IMG/VR virus record: IMGVR_UViG_3300042922_000376
Span: 1-48,049 of that record
Direction: 5' to 3' (one strand)
DNA: 48,049 nt
Source of the DNA: a virus
The position numbers and the translations under genes are program-made. The notes below the pieces were generated by a model. It ran no database searches. It saw nothing but the letters and a program-made list of their open reading frames with translations, and was not told the DNA's origin. Shown piece by piece: positions 1 to 8,076 of the stretch. The stretch's first letter is position 1; each line of letters starts with the position of its first letter.

Positions 1-127
1 ATCTACTATCTAAATGGGTATTTAAATGTCAGTTTTGAAAGTGTTTTTGTTATAAAAAGTTAGTCATTTCAATGAAATAACATACTTCAAGTTATATACT
101 GCTGCGTCATATGGAATGGTTCGAAGC
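1..127. repeat. Terminal direct repeat, left copy
   Basis: These 127 bases are identical to 47923-48049. The repeat runs into the first codons of the icd-like segment. Exact identity and a length of 127 suggest assembler k-mer overlap on a circular molecule, giving a unique length of 47,922 bp. A real phage terminal repeat is less likely, because the junction falls at attP rather than near the terminase genes. Confidence 0.9.
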
Positions 128-263
128 CGCAGATCTGATTGTTAAGGGTATGGAAGGCGCGATTAACGCCAAAACCGTAACTTATGACTTTGAACGTCTG
201 ATGGAAGGCTCTAAGTTGCTGAAATGCTCAGAGTTTGGCGACGCAATTATAGCTAACATGTAA
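99..263 (+). pseudogene. icd: 3' fragment of host icd carried in attP
   Basis: Read in frame from 99 to the TAA at 261-263, this gives about 54 codons starting [17 protein letters not shown] and ending [14 protein letters not shown] recognise this as the C-terminus of enterobacterial isocitrate dehydrogenase; from memory, E. coli ends in GDAIIENM. No start codon or icd upstream part is present, and the frame is closed by a TAA at 78-80, just outside the homology. Phages 21 and e14 are known to integrate in icd and supply a replacement 3' end. The neighbouring lambda-type integrase supports the same role here, so this is very probably the attP core. The exact crossover point cannot be placed without the host sequence. 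Confidence 0.88.
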
Positions 264-278
264 CAGCCCTCACGCAAC

Positions 279-320
279 AAAAAGCCAACATTATTGTTAA
301 CTTTATGTTGGCTTTTCTTT
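279..320 (+). terminator. Intrinsic terminator after the icd fragment
   Basis: AAAAGCCAACAT and ATGTTGGCTTTT form a 12-bp stem (280-291 with 305-316), and the 3' arm runs into a T-rich tract. It lies 16 nt after the icd stop codon. After integration it would end transcription of the reconstructed icd gene, and it may also stop read-through toward int. Confidence 0.85.
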
Positions 321-331
321 TCTCCAGTCCT

Positions 332-367
332 TTCCCCAAAACTTCCCCAAAACTCCTCCCCAAAACT
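332..367 (+). other. Three tandem putative integrase arm-type sites (P' side)
   Basis: TTCCCCAAAACT occurs at 332-343 and 343-354, and CTCCCCAAAACT at 356-367. A further exact copy lies at 47892-47903, on the other side of the icd core on the circle. Three tandem sites on one arm and fewer on the other resembles the lambda P' and P arm layout. The binding role is inferred from position and repetition only. Confidence 0.65.
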
Positions 368-385
368 GGCTATAAAATATGCTGT

Positions 386-1519
386 TTAAACGGCTACGAT
401 CGTCCAGTCTTTTCCCCGGTCATCATGGTATTTTGCCGTTTGTTGAGGCGATTTGTGTCCGAGTAATTTTTGCGTATCGATACCCTGAGCCTCATAAAGT
501 CTTTCTGACAGCGAACGTTGTTCGTGAAATGTTGGAGCCTTTCTATCTGGCCATGAAAGCCCAGAGCGGTTTCTGGCTTTTTTGAACGTGGTCGTTATTG
601 AACTGGCTGAAACTTTGTCGCCCCTCGTTGCCTGTGATGTGCTGTGTCGGAAATGTACAAGGTATTTACTGACCACAGCATCACGGCATTTAGCAACCAC
701 CTCGCGCAGGGAAATATCCAGCGCCTCACAGCGCAGAGACAGTGGCAATGCTACTTTAGCTCCAGTCTTTTCATGCTCGACGTGGAGCATGTCATCCCAG
801 ATGTCGGAGAACTTCATCCTGGAAATGTCCCCGATGCGCTGTCCGGTAACGACGGCCAGAAGCATGGCGCACTGAAGGTAAGGTGGATGATGTTCAGCCG
901 CGGCGTAAATCGCTTTCCACTCTTCAAGGGAAAGGCGTTCGCGTATTACCTTGTTGCGAGGCTGACGTGTGGCTTGTGCAGGGTTGTAGCCAGGGGGAAC
1001 ATGCCCGGCGTGCTGGGCTTCCTTGAACACGTCGATAAGTGTTGTCCGCACAACCTGCGCCATACGGTTGTACCCCTGTGCTTTTACTGCATCCACGACC
1101 TCCGCGATTTCCAGCGTAGTAATGTCCTTCAGGTATATCATCCCGGCGTGCTGGCGCAGCAGTTCAACAGGTTTTTTCTTTTGTTTAACTGAGTTCAATT
1201 TTATATCTCCTGTTTCAAGCCGTTCCTGTTGAATGGCAAGGTAGCGATCAAGCCAGGTTGTAACTGTGATAAATTCTCTCGACTCCCGCATACGGGCAAT
1301 CTTTTCATTAACGCTCAGGATCTGCCGGGTGCGCTGTTCGGCGATGATGTCATTGGCTTCACAGGCAACCTGTTTGGCTTCCTCGGCATCTGTGCCGAGG
1401 CTGTGAAACTTACCCGTTACTGGGTGTTTGTATTGCCAGTACACTCGCCCCGTACGCTTATCCAGCTTCGAGTAAAGATTAGGGATAGTGATGTTATGGG
1501 TTCGTGGTCTGGCAGCCAT
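386..1519 (-). CDS. int: Integrase, lambda-type tyrosine recombinase
   Basis: Site-specific recombinase of 377 aa that would integrate and excise the phage at icd. The C-terminal catalytic domain shows Arg in TGQRIGD (about 228), Lys about 251, the HEQR box (about 332-335), His in LLGHKS (about 355) and the nucleophilic Tyr in AKYHDDRG (about 364). These match the lambda Int C-terminus. The N-terminal part would carry the arm-binding and core-binding domains. An in-frame TTG lies at 1525, but ATG 1519 has better spacing to an AAGGA motif. It overlaps xis, and its 3' end points at attP, the standard lambdoid order. Confidence 0.95.
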   Translation of the reverse strand: MAARPRTHNITIPNLYSKLDKRTGRVYWQYKHPVTGKFHSLGTDAEEAKQVACEANDIIAEQRTRQILSVNEKIARMRESREFITVTTWLDRYLAIQQERLETGDIKLNSVKQKKKPVELLRQHAGMIYLKDITTLEIAEVVDAVKAQGYNRMAQVVRTTLIDVFKEAQHAGHVPPGYNPAQATRQPRNKVIRERLSLEEWKAIYAAAEHHPPYLQCAMLLAVVTGQRIGDISRMKFSDIWDDMLHVEHEKTGAKVALPLSLRCEALDISLREVVAKCRDAVVSKYLVHFRHSTSQATRGDKVSASSITTTFKKARNRSGLSWPDRKAPTFHEQRSLSERLYEAQGIDTQKLLGHKSPQQTAKYHDDRGKDWTIVAV

Positions 1520-1745
1520 CTTCAATAATCCTTCTCAGCTTTGGGTTGGCGGTTTTAGAAATTTTGGGCTCAGCTAAAATGCCAATAAACCGGGACTCCC
1601 GATCAATCATCCACTCTCTGCCAACTTTTCTGGCTGGTGGTGCCATCATGTGGCCCTTGGCATATTTTTTTAATGTGCGAAGGCTTGGGGCTAAACTTCC
1701 AAACTCCTCTTTAGCCCATTCCTCTAAGCTCACCATTCTGGCCAT
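1494..1745 (-). CDS. xis: Excisionase (Xis), winged-helix
   Basis: Small basic DNA-binding protein of 83 aa that directs integrase toward excision. The motif MVSLEEWAKEEFG followed by SLRTLKKYAKGHM and PPARKVGREWMID is typical of lambdoid and e14-type excisionases. ATG 1745 is preferred over ATG 1751 because a GAGGT ribosome site lies about 6 nt upstream of it. The gene overlaps int by 26 nt, so the two are probably translated together. Confidence 0.88.
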   Translation of the reverse strand: MARMVSLEEWAKEEFGSLAPSLRTLKKYAKGHMMAPPARKVGREWMIDRESRFIGILAEPKISKTANPKLRRIIEDGCQTTNP

Positions 1746-1811
1746 ATTCATACCTCATACAGCCGGTCAGCAATTTAGCTCTGACCGGACTTCAAAACTG
1801 ATTATCAAAAA

Positions 1812-2390
1812 TCACTTACTATCGGGTTTCAGCATGGCGGCGCGGCAGGCGTTCCATACTTTCATAGCGACTGTCGGAATGCCGTTATCCAGAACGCCCA
1901 ACGTCAGAATCAGATTTGCTGCTTGCAGCACGTTTATCTCATCCGGAACCGCCGCCAAAGGCTTTTGCACTGCATCATCAAGTTGTTTCAGGAGAGTATC
2001 GACCACGGCAGCGGCATTTTTCGGTGTCACCCCTTCATTCTCATGCTCGTATCCGCTGAGGTTTAGGCGTTCAATAATAGCGAGCAGTTCCGGTGCTGGC
2101 TGCGGGGTGGCGTAGAGCGGGATGATGTCCCTGACCCGACCTTCATCAATAGCCCATTCAGGAGGGGCTTCGCGCTCAATGACACGCTTAAATCCCTGTG
2201 GCCCCTCGCAGGTAACGTAAGACGCCCATTCGTAATCCCAGGCAACCGGTTCCTGATCCATTCCGGCAAGTAGCGCAGTTGTTAACTGCAAAACCTCTTC
2301 AGGCTTCATAGTCATTCTTAACTTGGTGCTGGCAAGTTCGCTCGCAGCATCGTGAAGCCACAAAACACGCTTTCTGGTTATTCTCGTCAT
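1812..2390 (-). CDS. Conserved phage protein, Ea22/ead-like
   Basis: Unassigned protein of 192 aa. It contains EPVAW near residue 47, then a segment ending IIPLYATPQPAP. This pairing is common in accessory proteins of the leftward operon of lambdoid phages (Ea22/ead-like families). No catalytic motif or membrane segment is visible. Its ATG shares one base with the stop of the upstream gene (TAATG), which indicates translational coupling. Confidence 0.6.
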   Translation of the reverse strand: MTRITRKRVLWLHDAASELASTKLRMTMKPEEVLQLTTALLAGMDQEPVAWDYEWASYVTCEGPQGFKRVIEREAPPEWAIDEGRVRDIIPLYATPQPAPELLAIIERLNLSGYEHENEGVTPKNAAAVVDTLLKQLDDAVQKPLAAVPDEINVLQAANLILTLGVLDNGIPTVAMKVWNACRAAMLKPDSK

Positions 2391-2701
2391 TACGCTTCCT
2401 CACATGGATCTGCTATGGAAACGTCATTAGGTACATCAATAGTAACCAGTGGGCTGTAACCGCATTCATGTACGGAGTAGACGATAGGCCATGTCGGCAG
2501 AGGAATGTTTTCAGCTACCTGACTTACCCCAATGCTCCAAAGTCCGGAATCAAGGTAATAGCCAACGACGAGTAGTTCTCCCTCTGCTGATTTCAGGTGA
2601 TAAATTCCTGGTTTGTTGAAGCAGCCAATTTCTTCTCGGATAGCGCCTTCACATTCAAATAGATCATCGCTGGCGCCATAAAATCTCAATTCTTTAGCCA
2701 T
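2390..2701 (-). CDS. Hypothetical phage protein
   Basis: Protein of 103 aa, acidic at its C-terminus, starting MAKELRFYGASDDLFECEG. I do not recognise a functional domain. ATG 2701 is preferred to an in-frame GTG at 2710 because an AGAGGGTGAG ribosome site lies just upstream. It is part of the tightly packed leftward accessory operon. Confidence 0.6.
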   Translation of the reverse strand: MAKELRFYGASDDLFECEGAIREEIGCFNKPGIYHLKSAEGELLVVGYYLDSGLWSIGVSQVAENIPLPTWPIVYSVHECGYSPLVTIDVPNDVSIADPCEEA

Positions 2702-2702
2702 A

Positions 2703-3191
2703 TCACTCACCCTCTTTTATGCTGTCAGCGGCTTGTCCAATCACCTGCACCCACTTCAGCGATTCTTCCAGAGCCAGGTCAGGTCTGTTTTGTTGTAAGC
2801 AACCAACGATGTAGCCGTGAGCGCCAATCGCCTCGGTAAGAAACTGCATACCTTCTGGCGTGGTTTGGCTGGCTTCCAGTTCGCCAAATCGTTCCTCCAC
2901 CGCATCAACAGCATCAGCGAAACCGAACATATTGCTCCACTCTGGACGCTCACCCGTTGCGGCCTGATACATATCAGCCAATGCAGCTTCGGCGTTATCA
3001 CGCTCGCCTATGAGTTGGGTCTCGCTATGTTCAAGTTCTGCTATGCGCTGAAGAAGCGATGCTTCAGGCCTAGAATGTTCAGCACATGGGGTGATTGTGT
3101 GAACGTCTGAATATTCACCACCGCCGTCGCTATATTCCATAACGCAGCCACATTTTGATTTTCCGTTAACAAATACGATTTGGTTAGTCAT
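2703..3191 (-). CDS. Hypothetical phage protein with coiled coil
   Basis: Protein of 162 aa. A short N-terminal Cys/His segment (CGC, then PCAEH) is followed by a charged helix around residues 45-75 (LLQRIAELEHSETQLIGERD) and by ADMYQAATGERPEW. This block is familiar from accessory proteins of enterobacterial phages. The C-terminal part is helical with no recognised active site. Its ATG overlaps the upstream stop as ATGA. Confidence 0.6.
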   Translation of the reverse strand: MTNQIVFVNGKSKCGCVMEYSDGGGEYSDVHTITPCAEHSRPEASLLQRIAELEHSETQLIGERDNAEAALADMYQAATGERPEWSNMFGFADAVDAVEERFGELEASQTTPEGMQFLTEAIGAHGYIVGCLQQNRPDLALEESLKWVQVIGQAADSIKEGE

Positions 3192-3433
3192 GCTTTATGT
3201 TCCTGCTTCAATGCTTCGGTTAGAAAAACCACCCCTTTTTGATATTCCGCGAGAAGCTCCAAATCCGTAGCGGAAGTTTCTTTCCATGACTGCATTTCTT
3301 TCAGCCTGCCTATCCAACATGGAAGAAGGTAATTTTCGAGATAAATTCGACGTTCTTTGATCAGCTCTGGAGAGGCATCATTGACGTAGAAATGTATTTG
3401 TTTAACCGCCGGGTAGAGGGATATCATGCTCAT
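3188..3433 (-). CDS. Hypothetical phage protein
   Basis: Protein of 81 aa, predicted mainly helical, with no recognised domain. It is coupled to both neighbours through ATGA overlaps at 3430-3433 and 3188-3191, which supports it as a genuine operon member. Confidence 0.6.
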   Translation of the reverse strand: MSMISLYPAVKQIHFYVNDASPELIKERRIYLENYLLPCWIGRLKEMQSWKETSATDLELLAEYQKGVVFLTEALKQEHKA

Positions 3434-3738
3434 GCTGAAACCCTCCGCTCGAAATAGACGTACTGGTTAACAGCGCCGATTGGCATTTCCAGTTTTTCGG
3501 CAATATCCCGGCGGCTTACACCTTCACAATGCAGTTCTCGGGCAAGCTCGATGTCGGCCTGGCGGTATTTAGCTGACTGGTGGTAATCACCACGTAAGTA
3601 CATTTTGATACGCAGCTCACGGGCTTTTGTTCTCACTGCCGCGCCTGTCCTACCAATCAGCCGCCCGATGTTTTCTACAGTCATGGTTCCGGCACATTGG
3701 CGGATCATCATGATTTCTGCGCGAACCCATCTGCTCAT
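3430..3738 (-). CDS. Helix-turn-helix DNA-binding protein
   Basis: Protein of 102 aa starting MSRWVRAEIMMIRQ. Two segments look like homeodomain-type helix-turn-helix units: VENIGRLIGRTGAAVRTKARELRI in the N-terminal half and GVSRRDIAEKLEMPIGAVNQY near the C-terminus. ATG 3738 overlaps the preceding stop as ATGA, so the 12 extra in-frame residues upstream are unlikely to be used. It probably binds DNA as a small regulator, but the target is unknown. Confidence 0.62.
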   Translation of the reverse strand: MSRWVRAEIMMIRQCAGTMTVENIGRLIGRTGAAVRTKARELRIKMYLRGDYHQSAKYRQADIELARELHCEGVSRRDIAEKLEMPIGAVNQYVYFERRVSA

Positions 3739-4058
3739 GCCGCACCGCCTTCGACGTTGCGGAACCAAAGGCACACTGGGCCATCATCCGTATCGTGAAT
3801 TGATCCTATGAACCAGCCTTCGCCGTCAGGCAGTTCTGGTTGCCATTCTGAAAAATCAGGGTCGTAAGATTCATCGTCTAAAAAATCGAGTGATTCATCA
3901 CGTAGCTCGAAACACCATTCCAGACCATTGGCTTTAATCCAGTCACTAAATTCTGAGTCCGGGATGTGGTCACGACCGTCACAGAATTTATCGTATTCGG
4001 GGTGGGTCCAGCAGCCGTATGCGTCGCGCTCTACGGGTAATGCGGTGATTGTGGTCAT
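3735..4058 (-). CDS. Conserved acidic phage protein
   Basis: Very acidic protein of 107 aa. The N-terminal MTTITALP and the C-terminal GEGWFIGSIHDTDDGPVCLWFRN are recurrent in lambdoid accessory proteins of unknown role. The start at 4058 makes an ATGA overlap with the upstream stop. A DNA-mimic type of activity could be imagined from the charge, but nothing else supports it. Confidence 0.62.
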   Translation of the reverse strand: MTTITALPVERDAYGCWTHPEYDKFCDGRDHIPDSEFSDWIKANGLEWCFELRDESLDFLDDESYDPDFSEWQPELPDGEGWFIGSIHDTDDGPVCLWFRNVEGGAA

Positions 4059-4303
4059 GCCGTACACTCCTGCTTTTCGGCTTTGAGTACCATGCGAGAA
4101 CCATCGTCCAACTCCCAGGTGATTTCGCCCCCTTCAGCCATAACCAGTTGCCAGACCAATTGTGCGGCCTCATTCGTTACGTCGCGTCCACGGTCACTAC
4201 CGACACGCAGGCGACCTCCGCCTTCCAAATCGCGCATTTTTGCCAGCATGATGGTCTTTGTTAACGGAGAGAATCCGAGTTGAAGTTTTGCCGTGTTGCT
4301 CAT
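4055..4303 (-). CDS. Hypothetical phage protein, DUF7446-like
   Basis: Protein of 82 aa. The pattern LQLGFSPLTKTIMLAKM, later followed by RDVTNEAAQLVWQLV, resembles small phage proteins of the DUF7446 type, in which GxSPLTxTI precedes DVT. The start has an AAGGAG ribosome site and an ATGA overlap with the upstream gene. Function unknown. Confidence 0.58.
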   Translation of the reverse strand: MSNTAKLQLGFSPLTKTIMLAKMRDLEGGGRLRVGSDRGRDVTNEAAQLVWQLVMAEGGEITWELDDGSRMVLKAEKQECTA

Positions 4304-4512
4304 TGGGCGGCTCCTTTTCTCTCGACTGCGAGACCAAGAAGAAACGCACTGTCATTTTTGTGTTCGCTGCATGCCCAAAACACTTCATCATCACCACGAA
4401 AAATATCTACCTGTACCGTGGTTTTGAATTTCGCTACCGCACCACATCGACACTTAGCGGAGGTATTATTTTTCTTGGACAATACACCACCAATTCTCGG
4501 ATACTTGCTCAT
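4300..4512 (-). CDS. Small putative zinc-binding protein
   Basis: Protein of 70 aa with a C-x-C-G motif (CRCGAVAKF) and a later C-SEH (FWACSEHK). Together these could ligate one zinc ion. The start at 4512 is chosen because it overlaps the upstream stop as ATGA. An in-frame extension to 4563 would run deep into the preceding gene. Function unknown. Confidence 0.55.
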   Translation of the reverse strand: MSKYPRIGGVLSKKNNTSAKCRCGAVAKFKTTVQVDIFRGDDEVFWACSEHKNDSAFLLGLAVERKGAAQ

Positions 4513-4799
4513 GCTGCACCGCCTTTCAGCTTGTTTGAAACGAATTGTTGCGCTGTATTCCACACCTCAGCCTCATCTTTGCGCATCTCCAGTGACGGGG
4601 CCGCTTTTGTGTGCCAGTACTCGCCCCAGGGCGGTGCATCACGCTTGGCCTTTGGCATATTCAGCAGTTCAACGGCTCCGCGCACTGCGGGCAGCATTGC
4701 TTCTGAGTCAATGCCATCTGTGAATTGGATGCTGGTGCCGCACTCGATGTTGTCTTCGAGCCATGCCAGCAAAATTTCTAATTTGTGTTGTTTGGCCAT
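4509..4799 (-). CDS. Hypothetical phage protein
   Basis: Protein of 96 aa with no recognised domain. It lies in the same overlapping leftward operon. Its 5' end overlaps the upstream 63-aa gene by 22 nt and its 3' end overlaps the next gene by 4 nt. Confidence 0.55.
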   Translation of the reverse strand: MAKQHKLEILLAWLEDNIECGTSIQFTDGIDSEAMLPAVRGAVELLNMPKAKRDAPPWGEYWHTKAAPSLEMRKDEAEVWNTAQQFVSNKLKGGAA

Positions 4800-4969
4800 T
4801 TTCTCGTTGTCTTCAGTTTCGTTACTTTTATTGACGGCGGCTGCTCAACTATTCCGTGGTGCCGCCGGTACCCGTTCCGCATGTGCCAGATGATTTCTTC
4901 GGTGTGGTCTTTGAAGTCATCGGGTTCCGTTCTCCGCGGGAACAAAAGACTGTTGAATTCGTCGCTCAT
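4778..4969 (-). CDS. Hypothetical phage protein
   Basis: Protein of 63 aa, charged and helical, with the segment EEIIWHMRNGYRRHHGI. An AGAGAT ribosome site precedes the ATG. The 41-nt gap upstream, to the next gene's stop at 5011, is one of the few gaps in this operon. Confidence 0.52.
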   Translation of the reverse strand: MSDEFNSLLFPRRTEPDDFKDHTEEIIWHMRNGYRRHHGIVEQPPSIKVTKLKTTRKWPNNTN

Positions 4970-5010
4970 ATCTCTGTCTCAGTGGGCGGCCACTAATGGC
5001 CGCATCTGGG

Positions 5011-5514
5011 TTATCGCACCTGCAAAGATTCAGCGCCGATTTCTAGGTGAGCGCCTTTAATGTCCTCACCAGCTTCGATGGCCTCTTTGATTTTTTTCTT
5101 GTCCGGTGCGACGACGGTAGCGACATCAACCAATTCGTCTGGAAGCAGATCTACGTTATCGATCACAACCGAAACCGAGCCTTTGCGAACCGTGAGGGTG
5201 TTGCGTTCGGTCTTAAACGTTTTAAGTTCGGCTGCCTGTAGGCATTTAAGAACGTAGGCTTTAAGGTTTTTTGCCTGCCCCTCAAATGACTTCTTGCGGT
5301 CACTGAGTCGCTTCACCTCTTCGTCTACTGTTTTGGCCTGTCCTTCCAGATTCCGGATCAGCGTCATAATCCCGTCGAATTTATCTCCCAGCGCCAGTTC
5401 TTCCCCTTCGAGGGTGTCGGCAATGTCTTCCTGTGAAAACTCACCGGATTCAACGAGTGCCATTAACTTGGTCATATTGGCAGCGATGGCGATTGCGGTA
5501 GTGTTCTGGCTCAT
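5011..5514 (-). CDS. Siphovirus Gp157-family protein
   Basis: Protein of 167 aa. A central coiled coil (about 50-95, DGIMTLIRNLEGQAKTVDEE then RLSDRKKSFEG) leads into LKTFKTERNTLTVRKG and a C-terminal VVAPDKKKIKEAIEAGEDIKGA. This layout matches the Gp157 family, usually found beside phage single-strand annealing genes. It overlaps the recombinase gene by 4 nt (ATGA), so it is probably co-translated with it. Its molecular role is not established. Confidence 0.78.
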   Translation of the reverse strand: MSQNTTAIAIAANMTKLMALVESGEFSQEDIADTLEGEELALGDKFDGIMTLIRNLEGQAKTVDEEVKRLSDRKKSFEGQAKNLKAYVLKCLQAAELKTFKTERNTLTVRKGSVSVVIDNVDLLPDELVDVATVVAPDKKKIKEAIEAGEDIKGAHLEIGAESLQVR

Positions 5515-7805
5515 GCTGATTGCTCCTGATTTTCGGTTAATGTCTTAATGCGTTGATCTTTGATCTGGGTAAGTCTGCGGAGGCGGCCAGACAGATATTT
5601 AGCGTGTTCGGTGTCCCCTTTGGCTTCGGCCGCTTTACGATGCACTTCAACTTCACGCGCCAGGGTGTCGAACACTTTTTTAGCTTCGTTGGTGCTGACT
5701 GCGTGCTCGATGGTGTTGGCTACTCGGGTAAGTTTTTCGTCCAGTTCGTTGCGCAGGCGGGTAACGTCCTCTGCTTTTTCGCTGGCGTTTTTGATGGCAA
5801 ACTCGGTTGCGTTTTCCTGCTTGTATTCGGCCTGGTCATATAGCCCCAGCCACACATCAGCAGAGAAGCCCAGGAGTGAAAGCGCTTTTTTAATGGCATC
5901 GGTGAGAGATTTTTTTTGCGCTTCGCCGTCGCAGGTGATCCCGTTTTTGGTTTTGTAGAGGTATTTTGTTGCGCCATATGCTTCTACTTCGCCGCGAATG
6001 TCACCTTCAATGGCGTACCAGAATTTAATTTTGATACTGTGGTTTTTCTCGGTAATGAGAGTGCCGTCGCCGTCCCGCAACAGGCGGTTGCCTACAAATT
6101 TTTTGTCTTCATAGATGGCTTCGCTCATCGGCGCACCGGGCAGCATTCGATCTTCCATAACCTCAAACCCCCAGCCGGTTCCGATAGGCCCGAAAATCTC
6201 GGTAGCTCGCATTACCATGTACTCAGCGTTGATGCTCGTACCTTCAAACCCAGCTCCGGCAAGGTCTTTCGTATAGCGCGGGTCTGTACGCATTACGCTG
6301 CGCCAGATTTTCATGTTGTCGCCTTTCCCTGCGAGGTCGTTTTCAAGTGCCGCACCGATGGATTGGAAAGAGGGTTCCGCTGGTTGTGCTGCCGGCACTT
6401 CCACTTTTTCGACTTCATTTGAGGGGGTTGGTGGCTCTTCTGTAGCTGCGGCCTTTGGCTGCTCAGCCATTAGGTTATCGACAGAGAAAACACCATCAGC
6501 GATTTTCTTAACTTCGGGTTGTGCAGCAGGTTTTTCATTAACGTCCTGTGGTACCTGGTACGTTCCGGTTCTGCGTGCCTGGTATTCTTCCTGCGAGATT
6601 TCAATACAGCCTTGGGCGATCACTTCTTGCAGTTTCGGCAGCTTATTCGCACGGCCAATTTTATCGCCTGCAACTGTGCGATAATAAAAAGGCCCAGTAC
6701 GCTCTACAGGTGGCGCAGTTTCCACCGTCCCCGTTGTTGAGACATCATCATTGTGTTGCGGCGCCACTGTAGTAGTTTTTGACGATTCATGTGCCAGTGG
6801 GTCAGTTGATGCCGCCGTGTTCTGTTCGGTTTCATCATCTTCGTTCTCCATCTTGCCGTGGGTTTTTAGATACCCGGTGATGTACTGCTTATGTGATTCC
6901 GGGAAACGATATGTGTCGGCTGCCGGAACGTTACGGACCACGCCGAAAATAGTAGGGCGGTCATATTTGAGAATATTGGGCTGTGTGCGAAGCTGAATTG
7001 ACCAGCGTTTGAAGTCTTCGCGATCCTCTTTGATAATGCCGTTAGCCCAACGGGTGATTGATGGTTGCGGGGCGTTCGGGTCAACATCGCCAGCCCAGAG
7101 AGCAGAAGCGATCTCAACGTCCAACGTTTCGAATGTGTGTTTGTACGGACGTGGCACAACGGCAGCGGTTGCTTCAGAAGAGCCAGGGGCGATTGAGTCG
7201 ATAGCTCCTTCTTTGCGTTCTTCTTCGTGTGTTTTCAGCCAACCAGAAAGTATCGCTTTAATCTCGGGCCATTTCTTATTCGGAGCGCAGTTAACACGCA
7301 CATACTGAATAGCTTCCAGAATGCGTTCAGGGTACATGGAGGCGATCGCTGGCATCTTTGTGATGGCTTCGACAATATGACCGTCAAATGTGCTTGCATC
7401 GTCCTGAAGTAGTTCTATCGCCGGAGACAACTGATCGTGATTAATTTCAGTCGTGTGATATTTGGTGAGGATGGCAATACGCACAGGTTCCTGAAGTTCG
7501 TCGAACGCGACGTGCTTGATCTGCGTGGGAGCAACAGGGTGGCCTGCTTCCTCGTCCCATTTGTGATCGAATAAAAAGGTTTCATCCCATTCTTCCGCAG
7601 GGCAGGGAACACCGTCGGCTGCGGCATACATACGGAATTCGAACTGAGAATCGTCGGCGTCGGGAAAGGCTTCCATGAACAATAACGCCGCTTTTGCTTT
7701 CGCCTGTTTATCATTTACTGCATCAAAGGCATGGGCGATTCGCATTTCGCCATTTTCTTCAGCGGCTTCCTCAAGGCCAAACCAGCAGCCAATATATTTA
7801 GACAT
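5511..7805 (-). CDS. RecE-like N-terminal region joined to a single-strand annealing domain
   Basis: Large recombination protein of 764 aa. Residues 1-200, together with the block YRTVAGDKIGRANKLPK near 375-391, resemble the non-catalytic N-terminal half of RecE-type exonucleases. A long acidic, Pro/Ala-rich linker (about 320-480) follows. Residues about 498-660 look like a Rad52-superfamily annealing protein (SAK/DUF1071-like), with SINAEYMVMRATEIFGP, then GTGWGFEV, then KSLTDAIKKALSLLG. I see no PD-(D/E)xK nuclease signature. The C-terminal 100 residues are a charged coiled coil. ATG 7805 is used because GGAGG lies about 6 nt upstream; an in-frame GTG lies at 7811. The likely role is annealing of complementary strands during replication and recombination. 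Confidence 0.72.
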   Translation of the reverse strand: MSKYIGCWFGLEEAAEENGEMRIAHAFDAVNDKQAKAKAALLFMEAFPDADDSQFEFRMYAAADGVPCPAEEWDETFLFDHKWDEEAGHPVAPTQIKHVAFDELQEPVRIAILTKYHTTEINHDQLSPAIELLQDDASTFDGHIVEAITKMPAIASMYPERILEAIQYVRVNCAPNKKWPEIKAILSGWLKTHEEERKEGAIDSIAPGSSEATAAVVPRPYKHTFETLDVEIASALWAGDVDPNAPQPSITRWANGIIKEDREDFKRWSIQLRTQPNILKYDRPTIFGVVRNVPAADTYRFPESHKQYITGYLKTHGKMENEDDETEQNTAASTDPLAHESSKTTTVAPQHNDDVSTTGTVETAPPVERTGPFYYRTVAGDKIGRANKLPKLQEVIAQGCIEISQEEYQARRTGTYQVPQDVNEKPAAQPEVKKIADGVFSVDNLMAEQPKAAATEEPPTPSNEVEKVEVPAAQPAEPSFQSIGAALENDLAGKGDNMKIWRSVMRTDPRYTKDLAGAGFEGTSINAEYMVMRATEIFGPIGTGWGFEVMEDRMLPGAPMSEAIYEDKKFVGNRLLRDGDGTLITEKNHSIKIKFWYAIEGDIRGEVEAYGATKYLYKTKNGITCDGEAQKKSLTDAIKKALSLLGFSADVWLGLYDQAEYKQENATEFAIKNASEKAEDVTRLRNELDEKLTRVANTIEHAVSTNEAKKVFDTLAREVEVHRKAAEAKGDTEHAKYLSGRLRRLTQIKDQRIKTLTENQEQSA

Positions 7806-8076
7806 TTTCACCTCCGTTATTTACGGCTTGATAAGTTTCATTCAATTTGTTCAATACGTTTTCAGGTAACACATACTGAAGGTTTCGTTTATCGCAAATC
7901 TTTAACTGGCTGATTACATACGTTGCCAATTCCTCAGTTGTCAGATATCCCTGAGCTATTAACTCAATAATCATTTTTTGCATTGCGCTGGGTGCAATGC
8001 TCAACGTGACTACATCACCGTTTATCAGCGATAGTTTTTTAAATGCGAGAGTAATATCCAATTTATGGTTCCTCAT
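7798..8076 (-). CDS. Hypothetical phage protein
   Basis: Protein of 92 aa, helical, with no recognised domain. It overlaps the start of the recombinase gene and is probably coupled to it. A hairpin lies just upstream at about 8117-8140. Confidence 0.55.
   Translation of the reverse strand: MRNHKLDITLAFKKLSLINGDVVTLSIAPSAMQKMIIELIAQGYLTTEELATYVISQLKICDKRNLQYVLPENVLNKLNETYQAVNNGGENV

Noticed and set aside
1-127. Phage terminal repeats of the T7 type
   Set aside because: The repeated block lies at attP and contains part of icd; repeat length equals a common assembler k-mer.
644-1192. A plus-strand 182-codon frame opposite int
   Set aside because: The integrase on the other strand has all catalytic residues; this frame is a shadow without domain features.
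4258-4893. A long plus-strand frame of 211 codons
   Set aside because: It crosses several minus-strand genes joined by ATGA overlaps, is Ser/Leu-rich and has no recognisable domain or ribosome site.
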